Under the pieces are notes generated by a model. It ran no database searches. It was given only the letters and a program-made list of their open reading frames with translations, and was not told where the DNA came from. From Villigracilis sp024434165 (GTDB lineage: Bacteria > Chloroflexota > Anaerolineae > Anaerolineales > Villigracilaceae): 64,000 bases of DNA. Shown piece after piece: positions 53,356 through 61,310 of this stretch (within the stretch, counting starts at the first letter, position 1; each line of letters opens with the position of its first letter). Position numbers and translations under genes: made by a program. The DNA lies in NCBI GenBank assembly GCA_030263665.1, contig SZPK01000010.1:1-64000 (forward strand). Direction: 5' to 3'.

Positions 53356-54435
53356 TTATGACTTTTGACCTTTGACTTTCGACGCTCTAAATTTTTCTCT
53401 CAACTCGTTGATGGACTTAAGTTTACCGCGTTCTGCGTACAACCACATCTCCCAGCCGTTGGCGGGCGCGTCGGATAATTCTCTGGCTACCGCGTGAATC
53501 GAACCGACCAGTTTGCCGCATTGGATGTGTCCGTTGGCGAGGATGACCGCTTCGCGTTTGCCTTTGACGTAATGGAGTTTTTGCCCAGGCTTGAGCCAGC
53601 CGTTTTCCACCAACGCCCCAAACGGGACGCGAGCCTGATTCTGTTTCTCAGGCAGTTCCAACGCCTCGGCGGGAGCAGGCGTAACCGCGTCAATCCGTTT
53701 TTGAGCGGCTTTGATGTATTTCTTCTCGCGTTCGATTCCGATGAAGTTGCGTCCGAGTCTTTTGGCGACGGCTCCCGTTGTGCCGCTGCCGAAAAAGGGA
53801 TCGAGAATCACACCTCCAGGCTGGGTGCTGGAGAGGATGATTCGGTACAGGAGGGCTTCAGGTTTCTGGGTGGGGTGAGCCTTCGTCCCGTTGGTTTTGA
53901 GGCGTTCTTTTCCCGTTGCCAGCGGAATGACCCATTCGCTGCGCATTTGCAGGTCGTCGTTCAGGGCTTTCATCGTCTTGTGGTTGAAGGTGTATTTCGC
54001 GCCTTTTTCCTTTTGCGCCCAGAGCAGGGTTTCATGCGCGTTGGTGAAGCGTACGCCGCGAAAGTTGGGCATGGGATTCACTTTTATCCAGATCACGTCG
54101 TTGAGAATCCAAAAGCCCAAATCCTGCATGATTGCGCCGACGCGGTAAATGTTGTGATACGAACCGATGACCCAGAGCGTGCCCGTATCTTTCAGAATCC
54201 GCCGCACTGCGCGCAGCCAATTGCAGGTGAACTCATCGTATTCGGCAAAACTCGAAAACTTGTCCCACCTGTGATTGACCGCATCCACTTTGCTCAGATT
54301 CGGGCGGTACAGGTCGTTTTGCAATTGCAGGTTGTAGGGCGGGTCGGCAAAGACCAAATCCACCGATTTTTCGGGCAGGGAATTGAGAATCTCGATGCAA
54401 TCGCCTTGCAGGATGCGGTTGAGGGGAAGGTGCAT
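53356..54435 (-). CDS. ccrM: CcrM-like beta-class DNA adenine-N6 methyltransferase
   Basis: This 359-aa methyltransferase has the catalytic motif ADPPYNLQ (30-37) before the SAM motif DPFFGSGTTG (212-221), the beta-class order. The surrounding residues (GSYHNIYRVGAIMQDLGFW, NPMPNFRGVRFTNAHETLLW, HPTQKPEALL) are close to the Caulobacter CcrM type. The C-terminal domain (GSIHAVARELSDAPANGWEMW) also matches CcrM, which methylates GANTC. The target here is inferred, not shown. No restriction endonuclease is adjacent, so it is a solitary methyltransferase. It is the gene upstream of the M16C peptidase in the same direction. Confidence 0.92.
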   Translation of the reverse strand: MHLPLNRILQGDCIEILNSLPEKSVDLVFADPPYNLQLQNDLYRPNLSKVDAVNHRWDKFSSFAEYDEFTCNWLRAVRRILKDTGTLWVIGSYHNIYRVGAIMQDLGFWILNDVIWIKVNPMPNFRGVRFTNAHETLLWAQKEKGAKYTFNHKTMKALNDDLQMRSEWVIPLATGKERLKTNGTKAHPTQKPEALLYRIILSSTQPGGVILDPFFGSGTTGAVAKRLGRNFIGIEREKKYIKAAQKRIDAVTPAPAEALELPEKQNQARVPFGALVENGWLKPGQKLHYVKGKREAVILANGHIQCGKLVGSIHAVARELSDAPANGWEMWLYAERGKLKSINELREKFRASKVKGQKS

Positions 54436-54632
54436 TGCTTATCTCAAAAAATGTGCGATGAGATTGTGGAAGTTTGGGAAAAAGGGGAAAGGGAGGGGAA
54501 TGATGTCCACAACAGAAATTATACCCTCCTCGGACTCGCTTAACATCCCCCGTTATCTAACAGGAATTCACCTTCAAATATAGGCGGCGCCCGCCCTGCC
54601 TGCGTCGCTTGCAGCCAGCGTAATATCCAACT

Positions 54633-54875
54633 TCACCCGCGCATGAGACTCAGGTAGACGGTGTTGCTGCGGCTGCTGTACCCTGCGCGGATCAACTTCG
54701 CGTTGACAAGGTATTCATCCAGCATGATGGTCCGCCCGTCGTCCCCGATCTTCTCGATGGCGCTGGTCTTTCCGTTGGGGATGCAGATCACCGTCACTTG
54801 ATCGTCGGCGGTGATTCCATTTCGGGCAAAGTTTTCGACGATGCGCTGGAGGATGGCTTTTTCTTCAGATTGCAT
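54633..54875 (-). CDS. Small conserved hypothetical protein downstream of carD
   Basis: This 80-aa protein has an N-terminal helix (EEKAILQRIVENFARNGI) followed by a beta-rich part (DQVTVICIPNG, DGRTIMLDEYLVNAKLI, NTVYLSLMRG). The ATG at 54875 has AAGGA upstream. The ATG seven codons earlier lies inside the carD 3' end. It is probably translated from the carD transcript. No family recognised. Confidence 0.65.
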   Translation of the reverse strand: MQSEEKAILQRIVENFARNGITADDQVTVICIPNGKTSAIEKIGDDGRTIMLDEYLVNAKLIRAGYSSRSNTVYLSLMRG

Positions 54876-54885
54876 GGTGATTTCC

Positions 54886-55371
54886 TTAATCGGCATGTTT
54901 GGATAACAATTTTTGGAGTTCGATCTCCGCGTCCTGCGGGGTGATCGAAAAGATAAAACTCCATTCCCCGATCAGCGTTTTTTGAACGCGCCGCATGAGG
55001 TCGCGGTCGTATTCGCTCCAGGTACGGTGTTTGCGAAGAGCCGAAAGATCGCGGATCACCCTGCAAAGCGTCTCGGCTTTACCGTCTTTGAGAAGTTCCA
55101 GCAAATGTTGGTTGCGTTGACGGCGGTCGGTGGGCAGGGTTTCTGGCGGACTCGCGAGCGTATCCAGCAATGTGCGAAATTCCGATCGGCTTGTCGGGCT
55201 GCGCAGCCGTTTTCCCAGGTTTTCATCGGCAGGCACCCAGATGGTCAGGTCGGAGATTTGCACCATGTAATAAGGAATATTCTGCTCCCCAAATGAGCGG
55301 TCTTCGATGCTTTTTACCTGCCCCACCCCATGCGTGCAATGGACAACCCAGTCGCCTGGTTGAAAATCCAT
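54886..55371 (-). CDS. carD: CarD/CdnL-family transcription regulator
   Basis: This 161-aa RNA-polymerase-binding protein has an N-terminal Tudor-like RID domain (DFQPGDWVVHCTHGVGQVKSIED and DLTIWVPADENLGKRLR) and a C-terminal helical DNA-contacting domain (WSEYDRDLMRRVQKTLIGEW). Known CarD stabilises open complexes at rRNA promoters. It is slightly short but complete. AGGGAG lies before the ATG at 55371; the longer open frame upstream is spurious and runs into repeat A copy 3. Confidence 0.9.
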   Translation of the reverse strand: MDFQPGDWVVHCTHGVGQVKSIEDRSFGEQNIPYYMVQISDLTIWVPADENLGKRLRSPTSRSEFRTLLDTLASPPETLPTDRRQRNQHLLELLKDGKAETLCRVIRDLSALRKHRTWSEYDRDLMRRVQKTLIGEWSFIFSITPQDAEIELQKLLSKHAD

Positions 55372-55501
55372 GAAAATCTCCCTGGCGCATTGCCAAAAAA
55401 GAAAAACGCCAGCCTGACAAAAGGACTGGCGCTTGGACACGGTCAATCTGTTATGCAAAATCATTATATCACCAAAGGCGTTGATACTTTGTTTAACCCG
55501 C

Positions 55502-55649
55502 GTTGCTGCCTTGGTTTCAAGAGGCTTCCCTCGCCCCAAACAAGGTTATATATTCTGGGATGACTTCCCCCTCTCCAGATGGGAGAGGGCAGGGTGAGGG
55601 CTTTGGGCGGGGAACCTAGAAAATCTATTGGAAGGTGGCAACTTGAGTT
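55502..55649 (-). repeat. Dispersed repeat A, copy 3 (148 bp)
   Basis: Same 148-bp sequence as 37786-37933 with only a handful of substitutions and the same orientation. It lies between carD and the MDR dehydrogenase. Confidence 0.94.
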
Positions 55650-55686
55650 TTGTTTAAATTTGCGTGGCTGCGCGCGATGCGATACC

Positions 55687-56718
55687 TTACTTTATCTTCA
55701 GCACGATCTTCCCAAACTGCCTGCCGCGTTCGTAATGCTCGTACGCCTCGCGCGCCTGCTCCAGCGGATAGACCGAATCCACAATCGGCGTCAGTTTGCC
55801 GCTGAAGACCTGTTCCATCATCTCGCGGAAATCGTGCAGGCTGCCCATGGTCGAGCCGATGTGCGTTTGTTCGTTCCAAAACAGCAGGGAGAGATTGGTG
55901 ACGGCTTCGCGTCCCGTTGTGCGCCCGTAGGTGACGATGCGCCCGCCTTTGCGCAGGATTTTCTGGCTGTCGAGCCACGTCAGCGCGCCGACGTTCTCCA
56001 CCACCACATCCACGCCGCGCCCGTCGGTGAGGCGGCGCACTTCTTCAAACGGATTGCCTTCGCTGCGGTTGACGGCGAAATCCGCGCCCGCCTGACGCGC
56101 CCGCTCCATTTTTTCCGCGGAACTGGTGACGGCATAGACTCGCGCCCCCAGCATGTGACAGATTTGAAGCGCCGCCGCTGCCACGCCGCCGCTTGCTCCC
56201 AATACCAGAACCTTTTCTCCCTTTTGAATTTTCGCGCGCGTGACGACGGCTCTCCACGCGGTTTGATACGCCAGCGGAGCCGCCGCCGCAGTGACAAAGT
56301 CGAAGCCTGCGGGCATGCGCATGAGTTTATCGGCGTTGACGGCAATATATTCCGCATTGCCGCCGTATCCGTTCGAGCCGAGGATGTCGTAGTCGTCGCA
56401 CAAGGTCACTTCGCCGCGCAGGCAATGCTCGCACTTCTCGCAGGATAGCGACGGGTTGACCGCGACCGCATCGCCCACCGACCAGCCTTTCACATCGGGC
56501 GCGAGTTCGGCGATGACGCCCGAAATGTCCGAGCCTGTCCACATGGGGAAGCGATAACTTTCGTCGGCGGGACCGTGCAGCGCCCACAACTCCAGGTGGT
56601 TGAACGCGCTGGCGTGAACTTGAATCAACGCCTGCCCAGGTCCGATTTTTGGATCGGGCACATCGGCGATTTGGATTTTGGAGGAATCTCCACATTCGTA
56701 AAAGACGGCGGCTTTCAT
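55687..56718 (-). CDS. Zinc-type MDR alcohol dehydrogenase / quinone oxidoreductase
   Basis: This 343-aa medium-chain dehydrogenase has the structural zinc loop CEKCEHCLRGEVTLC (four cysteines) and an NAD(P)-binding motif VLVLGASGGVAAAALQ. The catalytic-zinc context is atypical: SAFNHLELWALHG replaces the usual cysteine with Asn/His (seen in the bacterial zinc-binding dehydrogenase group). The ATG overlaps the stop of the 90-aa gene by four bases (ATGA), so the two are coupled. Substrate unknown. Confidence 0.9.
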   Translation of the reverse strand: MKAAVFYECGDSSKIQIADVPDPKIGPGQALIQVHASAFNHLELWALHGPADESYRFPMWTGSDISGVIAELAPDVKGWSVGDAVAVNPSLSCEKCEHCLRGEVTLCDDYDILGSNGYGGNAEYIAVNADKLMRMPAGFDFVTAAAAPLAYQTAWRAVVTRAKIQKGEKVLVLGASGGVAAAALQICHMLGARVYAVTSSAEKMERARQAGADFAVNRSEGNPFEEVRRLTDGRGVDVVVENVGALTWLDSQKILRKGGRIVTYGRTTGREAVTNLSLLFWNEQTHIGSTMGSLHDFREMMEQVFSGKLTPIVDSVYPLEQAREAYEHYERGRQFGKIVLKIK

Positions 56719-56987
56719 CGGTAAATATCCTCTTCATCCTCCACCGCAGGCGGCGGAGAGGCGAGGTCGTAATTCCATACGCCGCTCTCTTTCATCGCCA
56801 AGGCGACGTCATACGGTGTGGGTTGGAATTGGTAATTCTGTTTCTCCAGAAATTCGAGGATCAGTTTATGCGGCGGTCTTTCGACCTTGAAACTTTTCTG
56901 GACGCGGTTGAGAAAGTATTTGGCGCTTTCGTTCGAGATTTGAAATATCCGCGCGATCTCTTCGAAGGGCTTGATTTTGTCCTTCAT
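56715..56987 (-). CDS. Unknown 90-aa protein coupled to a molybdenum hydroxylase FAD subunit
   Basis: This 90-aa protein has a helical N-terminus (FEEIARIFQISNESAKYFLNR, then VQKSFKVERPPHKL) that could be a winged-helix or HTH fold, and an acidic tail (PAVEDEEDIYR). No family recognised. It starts with ATG overlapping the FAD gene stop by four bases (ATGA) and ends by overlapping the dehydrogenase start in the same way, so all three genes form one coupled unit. Confidence 0.75.
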   Translation of the reverse strand: MKDKIKPFEEIARIFQISNESAKYFLNRVQKSFKVERPPHKLILEFLEKQNYQFQPTPYDVALAMKESGVWNYDLASPPPAVEDEEDIYR

Positions 56988-57742
56988 TTCAAGGCTTCCA
57001 GCGCGCGCCTCGCCAGCACGGACGCCATTTCCATGCGGTATTCGGCGGAGGTCCACTCGTCGCCGGCTTCGTGACAGGCGTTGCGGGCGGCTTCCTGAAT
57101 CCCTTCGGCTTCGGTGCCATCCATGGCGAGCGCGGGCGATTTGCCAAAACCTCCGAGCGCCAACCGCGTGCGGCCCGAGTTCCATTGCGCCAGCGCCGCG
57201 CAGACGATGGGTTTATCTGACGGCGTGCGGGAGACGTATTCAAAAGCAAATTTCACATGGAGCGGAATGGTGATTTGCGTAATCAATCCCTTTGGTCGAG
57301 TGAGCAAATACTCTCCCGCACCGATCACCGACGACTGATTACTGACCCCTGATGACTGATTGCTGATCACTGTGATCTTCGCGTCCAATGCCAGCAGTGC
57401 CGTTGTAAAAGTCGAGCGTCCGTCACATGCCGCAATCGTGCCTGCAACTGTCGCCACATTGCGGAGATTCAACGGCGCTTCGAGTTTGAGCGCGGTTTTC
57501 AGCGCAGCGGGGCAATGCTCGGAATCAAGCAGCGCCTGCAGGGTGCAGGTCGCGCCGATTTGCAAATCATTGCCGCTGACGCTGAGCGAATCCAGCCCAA
57601 GGGCTTGTAAATCCACAACGGCGACAGGATCAGCCGCCGCCTTGGAAAGAAACGTCCCGCCTCCGAGGGGGACGGTATTCGGTTGAGTCAGAAGCGAGAG
57701 GGCTTCGTCCAATGTTCGGGGTCGGTGATAGGTTGAAATCAT
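56984..57742 (-). CDS. FAD-binding subunit of a molybdenum hydroxylase (CoxM/XdhB type)
   Basis: This 252-aa protein has the FAD motifs VPLGGGTFLSKAA (a degenerate AGGTDL) and APLNLRNVATVAGTIAACD (RN-x-ATxGGN type). It transfers electrons from the Fe-S clusters to an acceptor in three-subunit enzymes. The C-terminal CO-dehydrogenase-like domain is seen (ALGGFGKSPALAMDG). Residues about 125-141 are repeat-derived (VISNQSSGVSNQSSVIG). Its natural partner is probably the fused hydroxylase at 46668, about 7 kb away, but this is inference. Confidence 0.9.
   Translation of the reverse strand: MISTYHRPRTLDEALSLLTQPNTVPLGGGTFLSKAAADPVAVVDLQALGLDSLSVSGNDLQIGATCTLQALLDSEHCPAALKTALKLEAPLNLRNVATVAGTIAACDGRSTFTTALLALDAKITVISNQSSGVSNQSSVIGAGEYLLTRPKGLITQITIPLHVKFAFEYVSRTPSDKPIVCAALAQWNSGRTRLALGGFGKSPALAMDGTEAEGIQEAARNACHEAGDEWTSAEYRMEMASVLARRALEALK
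57321..57370 (-). repeat. In-frame AATCAG-type repeat inside the FAD-subunit gene
   Basis: On the coding strand the block is GTGATCAGCAATCAGTCATC followed by a second AGTAATCAGTCGTC and GTGATC: two degenerate copies of a 20-base unit, coding for ISNQSSGVSNQSS. It is repetitive DNA rather than protein-like sequence. Confidence 0.78.
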
Positions 57743-57814
57743 GCAGTGCCTCCGTGATGCGTTGATTATACCCAGCGCAGCCGCGATGGAGGGAAATTCG
57801 ATTTGTATTGGGTC

Positions 57815-58417
57815 TCAGGGAGACGGCAGGGTCATTTTGAAGCGGAGCGCCAGGAGGCGCATTGCGAAGATGGTGACCGTGCCGATGAAGGAGGCAAGCA
57901 GGGTGTTGACATGGAAGGCGGTCAGCAGGATGAATAAGGAAGTCCCTGCAAGGGAGCAGGTGGCGTAGAGTTCGCTGCTCTGCCCAAAAACATTGGGGAT
58001 GCGGACGCAAAGCAGGTCGCGCAGTACGCCGCCGAAGATGCCGGTGACCACGCCCATGAGGATTGCCACAATGGGGGAGAGCTGCAATTGCAGGGTGTAT
58101 GTGGCGCCGAGTATGCTGAAGATGCCCAGCCCAATGGCATCTGCGGTCGTGAGCAATGAATTCGGGATTCGGTTCAGGCGGTAGAAGGAAATGACCGCCA
58201 CGATGAAGGCGGCAACGGTCAACCCCGGGTCGTTGACCCAGAAAACGGGCGTGCGTCCCAGCAGCAGGTCGCGCACCGTGCCGCCGCCAAAAGCGGTGAC
58301 ATAGGCGATGGTGGTCGCGCCGACGATGTCCATTTGGTATTTGCGCGCTTCGAGCGCGCCGGAAACCGCCGAAGCAATGACTGCGACGTAGGTCAGGATC
58401 AAAAGAAGGTTATCCAT
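57815..58417 (-). CDS. TRIC-type cation channel family (UPF0126) membrane protein
   Basis: This 200-aa protein has two similar halves of three helices each. The repeated motif is TAFGGGTVRDLLLGRTPVFW (about 45-64) and GVFGGVLRDLLC-like (IFGGVLRDLLCVRIPNVFG, about 132-150), the glycine-arginine signature of the trimeric intracellular cation channel family. The start at 58417 is preferred; upstream of it lies the terminator hairpin of the preceding gene, so a long open frame beyond it is spurious. Confidence 0.9.
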   Translation of the reverse strand: MDNLLLILTYVAVIASAVSGALEARKYQMDIVGATTIAYVTAFGGGTVRDLLLGRTPVFWVNDPGLTVAAFIVAVISFYRLNRIPNSLLTTADAIGLGIFSILGATYTLQLQLSPIVAILMGVVTGIFGGVLRDLLCVRIPNVFGQSSELYATCSLAGTSLFILLTAFHVNTLLASFIGTVTIFAMRLLALRFKMTLPSP

Positions 58418-58420
58418 AAA

Positions 58421-58454
58421 AATAACACCGTCCTCACAAGAGGGCGGTGTTATT
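58421..58454 (-). terminator. Terminator of the 945-aa membrane protein gene
   Basis: Minus strand: AATAACACCGCCCTC, loop TTGT, GAGGACGGTGTTATT with T residues following. It overlaps the leader of the TRIC-type gene. Confidence 0.85.
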
Positions 58455-58472
58455 GTACTAAGATTTTCAATG

Positions 58473-61310
58473 CTATCCCGGCGGGCTCGTTTCCTGTATT
58501 TCCGGCAGGAGAAAGTCCTGCGTGAGCGCCTGGACGAGGATTTCGAATTCCTCGCCGCCGCTGTACCGACCGGTGAATCGCCACACCGGTTGGATGTAAA
58601 GCGGCTCGGGATTCTGACCGGGTACGGTATAACGCGGGTTGGGGACGTAATACACGAGTTCAACTTTATCTATCGTGGCAGTAATGGTGGTGTTGGGCGC
58701 ATAGGGCTGGTCGGGAATGACCATCGGCTCGGCGGCGTGTGAGACGTACTCCATTTCCAGCCCGGAGATCGGGTCAATGACCATGCCTGTGCCGTACATT
58801 CGCAGAACGGGATAGCCGCCGTAGGTCTCTTCCGGGATTGCCAGCCCTTCGATGAACAACAGTTCGCCTTCCGGCATGCCAATGTCATCGGTGACCGAAC
58901 CGCCGGGATACACAAGCGCATAGGATTTTTCATCTTCCGTGATGAAGATGAGGAATCGCTCTCCATTAACCGTCACAGGCTGCGTTCTGCCTTTCAACAC
59001 CTGGAACGTGAGACCCGGGAACGGAACCTCAAAACGTTCGACTTTCGCCACAGGCACCCCGTTTTCGTTGAGGCGCTCCACGACCCCCCAGATTTCGATG
59101 GGCAGGTTGTTGTAATCCTTCAGTTCCTCCAGCCCCGCGCCTTCCAGTTCCAGGTACGGAAACTCGGTGAAGGCTTTGTCGGGGATGAATGTGTATTCCG
59201 AGCGGCTGCTCCCGTCGCTTTGGGTGTAGATGGTCACACTGACGATGCCGCGCAGCGCCTCGAACGGCTGCGGCGAGAACTCCGCTTCAGGCGTGACCGG
59301 GTCGGGGGTCGGCGGGAAGGGAACCGGTACGCCGCTGACGTTGATCTTATAAAAACCGCCGCCGCCCCCGCCGCCACCGCCTCCGCCGCCCTGGGTGCGT
59401 GTGTCAATGGATTGCCATTCGAAAGTCTCGCCGCGCGTCACGCCGACAAGGTACAAGTTCTCGGCGGGCAATGGAATATCGGCGGGGAAATCCGGCAGGA
59501 GCAGCCTGGGTCCTTCGGTTACTGTGATGAAGACCTGATCGCCCTCCCGCTCGACCCTGCCTTGAATGCCTTCCTGAAAGCCGTCATAGGCTTTCCACGA
59601 TTCCAGGACGAACGTTTTTATCCCGTTCTCTTCGCGGAATGAACCGGTCGCTTCCACGAACGTTTTTTCGATCCCAGGCGGAACGTCCGCTGTGTTGCCT
59701 GTGACCGTGAAACCGTCCAGGGTGACGAGCGGCGCGCCGCCGTCAACGGATCTTCCGGTGGAAGCCAGCCAGCCGAAGACAGTGATGCTTCGATCCAGCG
59801 GGCGCGGGCGCGGCCAGAACTGCACCTGAGTCGAACTGCCTGCATTCATGCTTTCCACGATTCCGTAAAACGTATCGTCGGCAAGCAATCGTTGGAATGC
59901 TTCTTCCGCGCTGATGATGGATGCCGCCGCCGCTTCGTCGTAGCCGAGCAGACCGGCGTCCACCGCGAGCAGACCGTTCTCGTTGAAGAGGAACAGGAGC
60001 CCGCTGGCGTTGAAATATCCAACCCGCAGGGGCAAACCATCGGGGGTGAGCGGCACAGCAAAATACCCGTTGTAAAGTTCGGAGAATTCCACCGTATAGT
60101 CGAAATCGAACCCGTAGGTCTGCATGAACTCGCGGATGACCGCTTCGGCATTTTCATTTCGGACAAAGAACGGGTTGTTGTTCCAGGCGGTGCGGTCCAG
60201 GACGTAATGGAAATACCTGTCCGAGCGGATGCGCAATTGCCGGTTGCCGTCTGTTGCGAGAAACTCCGTGGCGCCGGGCAGTTCGCCGGAGACCTCGTAA
60301 ATCTCTCCGTTCATGTCGAAGCGTTCTGCGAGCGTGCGCGCATCCTCCACTGTGGCGGGGATTTCCGCCCGTGTCTGGTAGATCTTCACCTCCGGCGGCG
60401 TTTCCGGCATGGGCGCTTCGAGGTAAAGGGTTGTGCCGCGCCAGTCGTATCCGCCTTCCTGTGGAATGGGCGTCGCAACTTCCGTCACGGGGAGTTTCAG
60501 CGTCATTCCCGCGAAGAGCGTGCATTCCTGCAAGCCGTTCAACGCCATGAGTTCCGTAACGGTGATGTGATGGCGGTCTGCCAGCATGGCGCAGGTATCG
60601 CCCGCCTGCACTTCATACTCGAAGGTTTCTTCAGTGGTGATGGATTGGGTCGGCTCGAGCACGGGCGCCTCTTCGCCAAAAACCACCTCGGTCACAAATG
60701 TAAGGGACGACTCGCCGATGCGCGCGGTCACTTCCCAACAGCCGGTGGTGGGGAAGATGAGCGCGATGATCTGAAGTCCGCTGTCGCCGTAGCCGTCGCT
60801 CAGGAATGAGCGCAAAGGCTCGGCGTCGGCATCGAGGCGGCGGCCTTCGATGCTCAAAGCGCCCTCCACGCCGCGGTAAATGAGCCACTTCATCGCATAC
60901 GACCCATCCGGTTCGATATTGTCATCCTGCATTACCACTTTGCCATCGGGCCAGAGTGTTGTCCATATCTCGCCGTTGCCGTAGGAATATGGGTCTTCTT
61001 CCATTCCCGGTGGAATGCTTCCATTCGGCAGTGTGACCGGGCAGGAAAATTCCCCGCCTGTGGCTGTTCCATTTTGCATCTCGACCGATTGGAAGATCCA
61101 CAGCATGAAAACGACCAACGCACCAAAGACACCCAAACTGGAAAGCGCAGGCAGCAAGCCCTTGAAATTCCACATAAAGCCGGCGCGCGGTTTATGCGCC
61201 TTGCGGAGCTTTTCCTCCAACTCCGCTTTGAACATCAGGTTGGGTTGTACCTGTTCGGCGGTTTCTTCCAGTAAAGTTTCGATCTTTTTGTTTTTCTCAA
61301 ATTCGTTCAT
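58473..61310 (-). CDS. Large single-pass membrane protein with LysM domain, probable partner of the ECF sigma factor
   Basis: This 945-aa protein has a cytosolic N-terminus of about 50 residues with helices (NKKIETLLEETAEQV), then one membrane helix (LSSLGVFGALVVFMLWIF, about 56-73), and the rest outside. A LysM domain (YEVQAGDTCAMLADRHH to LFAGMTLKLP, about 230-275) suggests glycan binding. A run of 12 glycines lies near residue 650. The C-terminal parts are beta-rich with no recognised family. The ATG overlaps the stop of the sigma factor (ATGA), so it is a coupled pair and the short N-terminus could be an anti-sigma domain. That role is inferred. Confidence 0.85.
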   Translation of the reverse strand: MNEFEKNKKIETLLEETAEQVQPNLMFKAELEEKLRKAHKPRAGFMWNFKGLLPALSSLGVFGALVVFMLWIFQSVEMQNGTATGGEFSCPVTLPNGSIPPGMEEDPYSYGNGEIWTTLWPDGKVVMQDDNIEPDGSYAMKWLIYRGVEGALSIEGRRLDADAEPLRSFLSDGYGDSGLQIIALIFPTTGCWEVTARIGESSLTFVTEVVFGEEAPVLEPTQSITTEETFEYEVQAGDTCAMLADRHHITVTELMALNGLQECTLFAGMTLKLPVTEVATPIPQEGGYDWRGTTLYLEAPMPETPPEVKIYQTRAEIPATVEDARTLAERFDMNGEIYEVSGELPGATEFLATDGNRQLRIRSDRYFHYVLDRTAWNNNPFFVRNENAEAVIREFMQTYGFDFDYTVEFSELYNGYFAVPLTPDGLPLRVGYFNASGLLFLFNENGLLAVDAGLLGYDEAAAASIISAEEAFQRLLADDTFYGIVESMNAGSSTQVQFWPRPRPLDRSITVFGWLASTGRSVDGGAPLVTLDGFTVTGNTADVPPGIEKTFVEATGSFREENGIKTFVLESWKAYDGFQEGIQGRVEREGDQVFITVTEGPRLLLPDFPADIPLPAENLYLVGVTRGETFEWQSIDTRTQGGGGGGGGGGGGFYKINVSGVPVPFPPTPDPVTPEAEFSPQPFEALRGIVSVTIYTQSDGSSRSEYTFIPDKAFTEFPYLELEGAGLEELKDYNNLPIEIWGVVERLNENGVPVAKVERFEVPFPGLTFQVLKGRTQPVTVNGERFLIFITEDEKSYALVYPGGSVTDDIGMPEGELLFIEGLAIPEETYGGYPVLRMYGTGMVIDPISGLEMEYVSHAAEPMVIPDQPYAPNTTITATIDKVELVYYVPNPRYTVPGQNPEPLYIQPVWRFTGRYSGGEEFEILVQALTQDFLLPEIQETSPPG

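Noticed and set aside
53356..54435. Restriction-modification system
   Set aside because: No endonuclease, specificity or ATPase subunit is nearby; the methyltransferase appears solitary.
55372..55539. Longer N-terminus for CarD
   Set aside because: It reaches into repeat A copy 3 and is not family-like; AGGGAG supports 55371.
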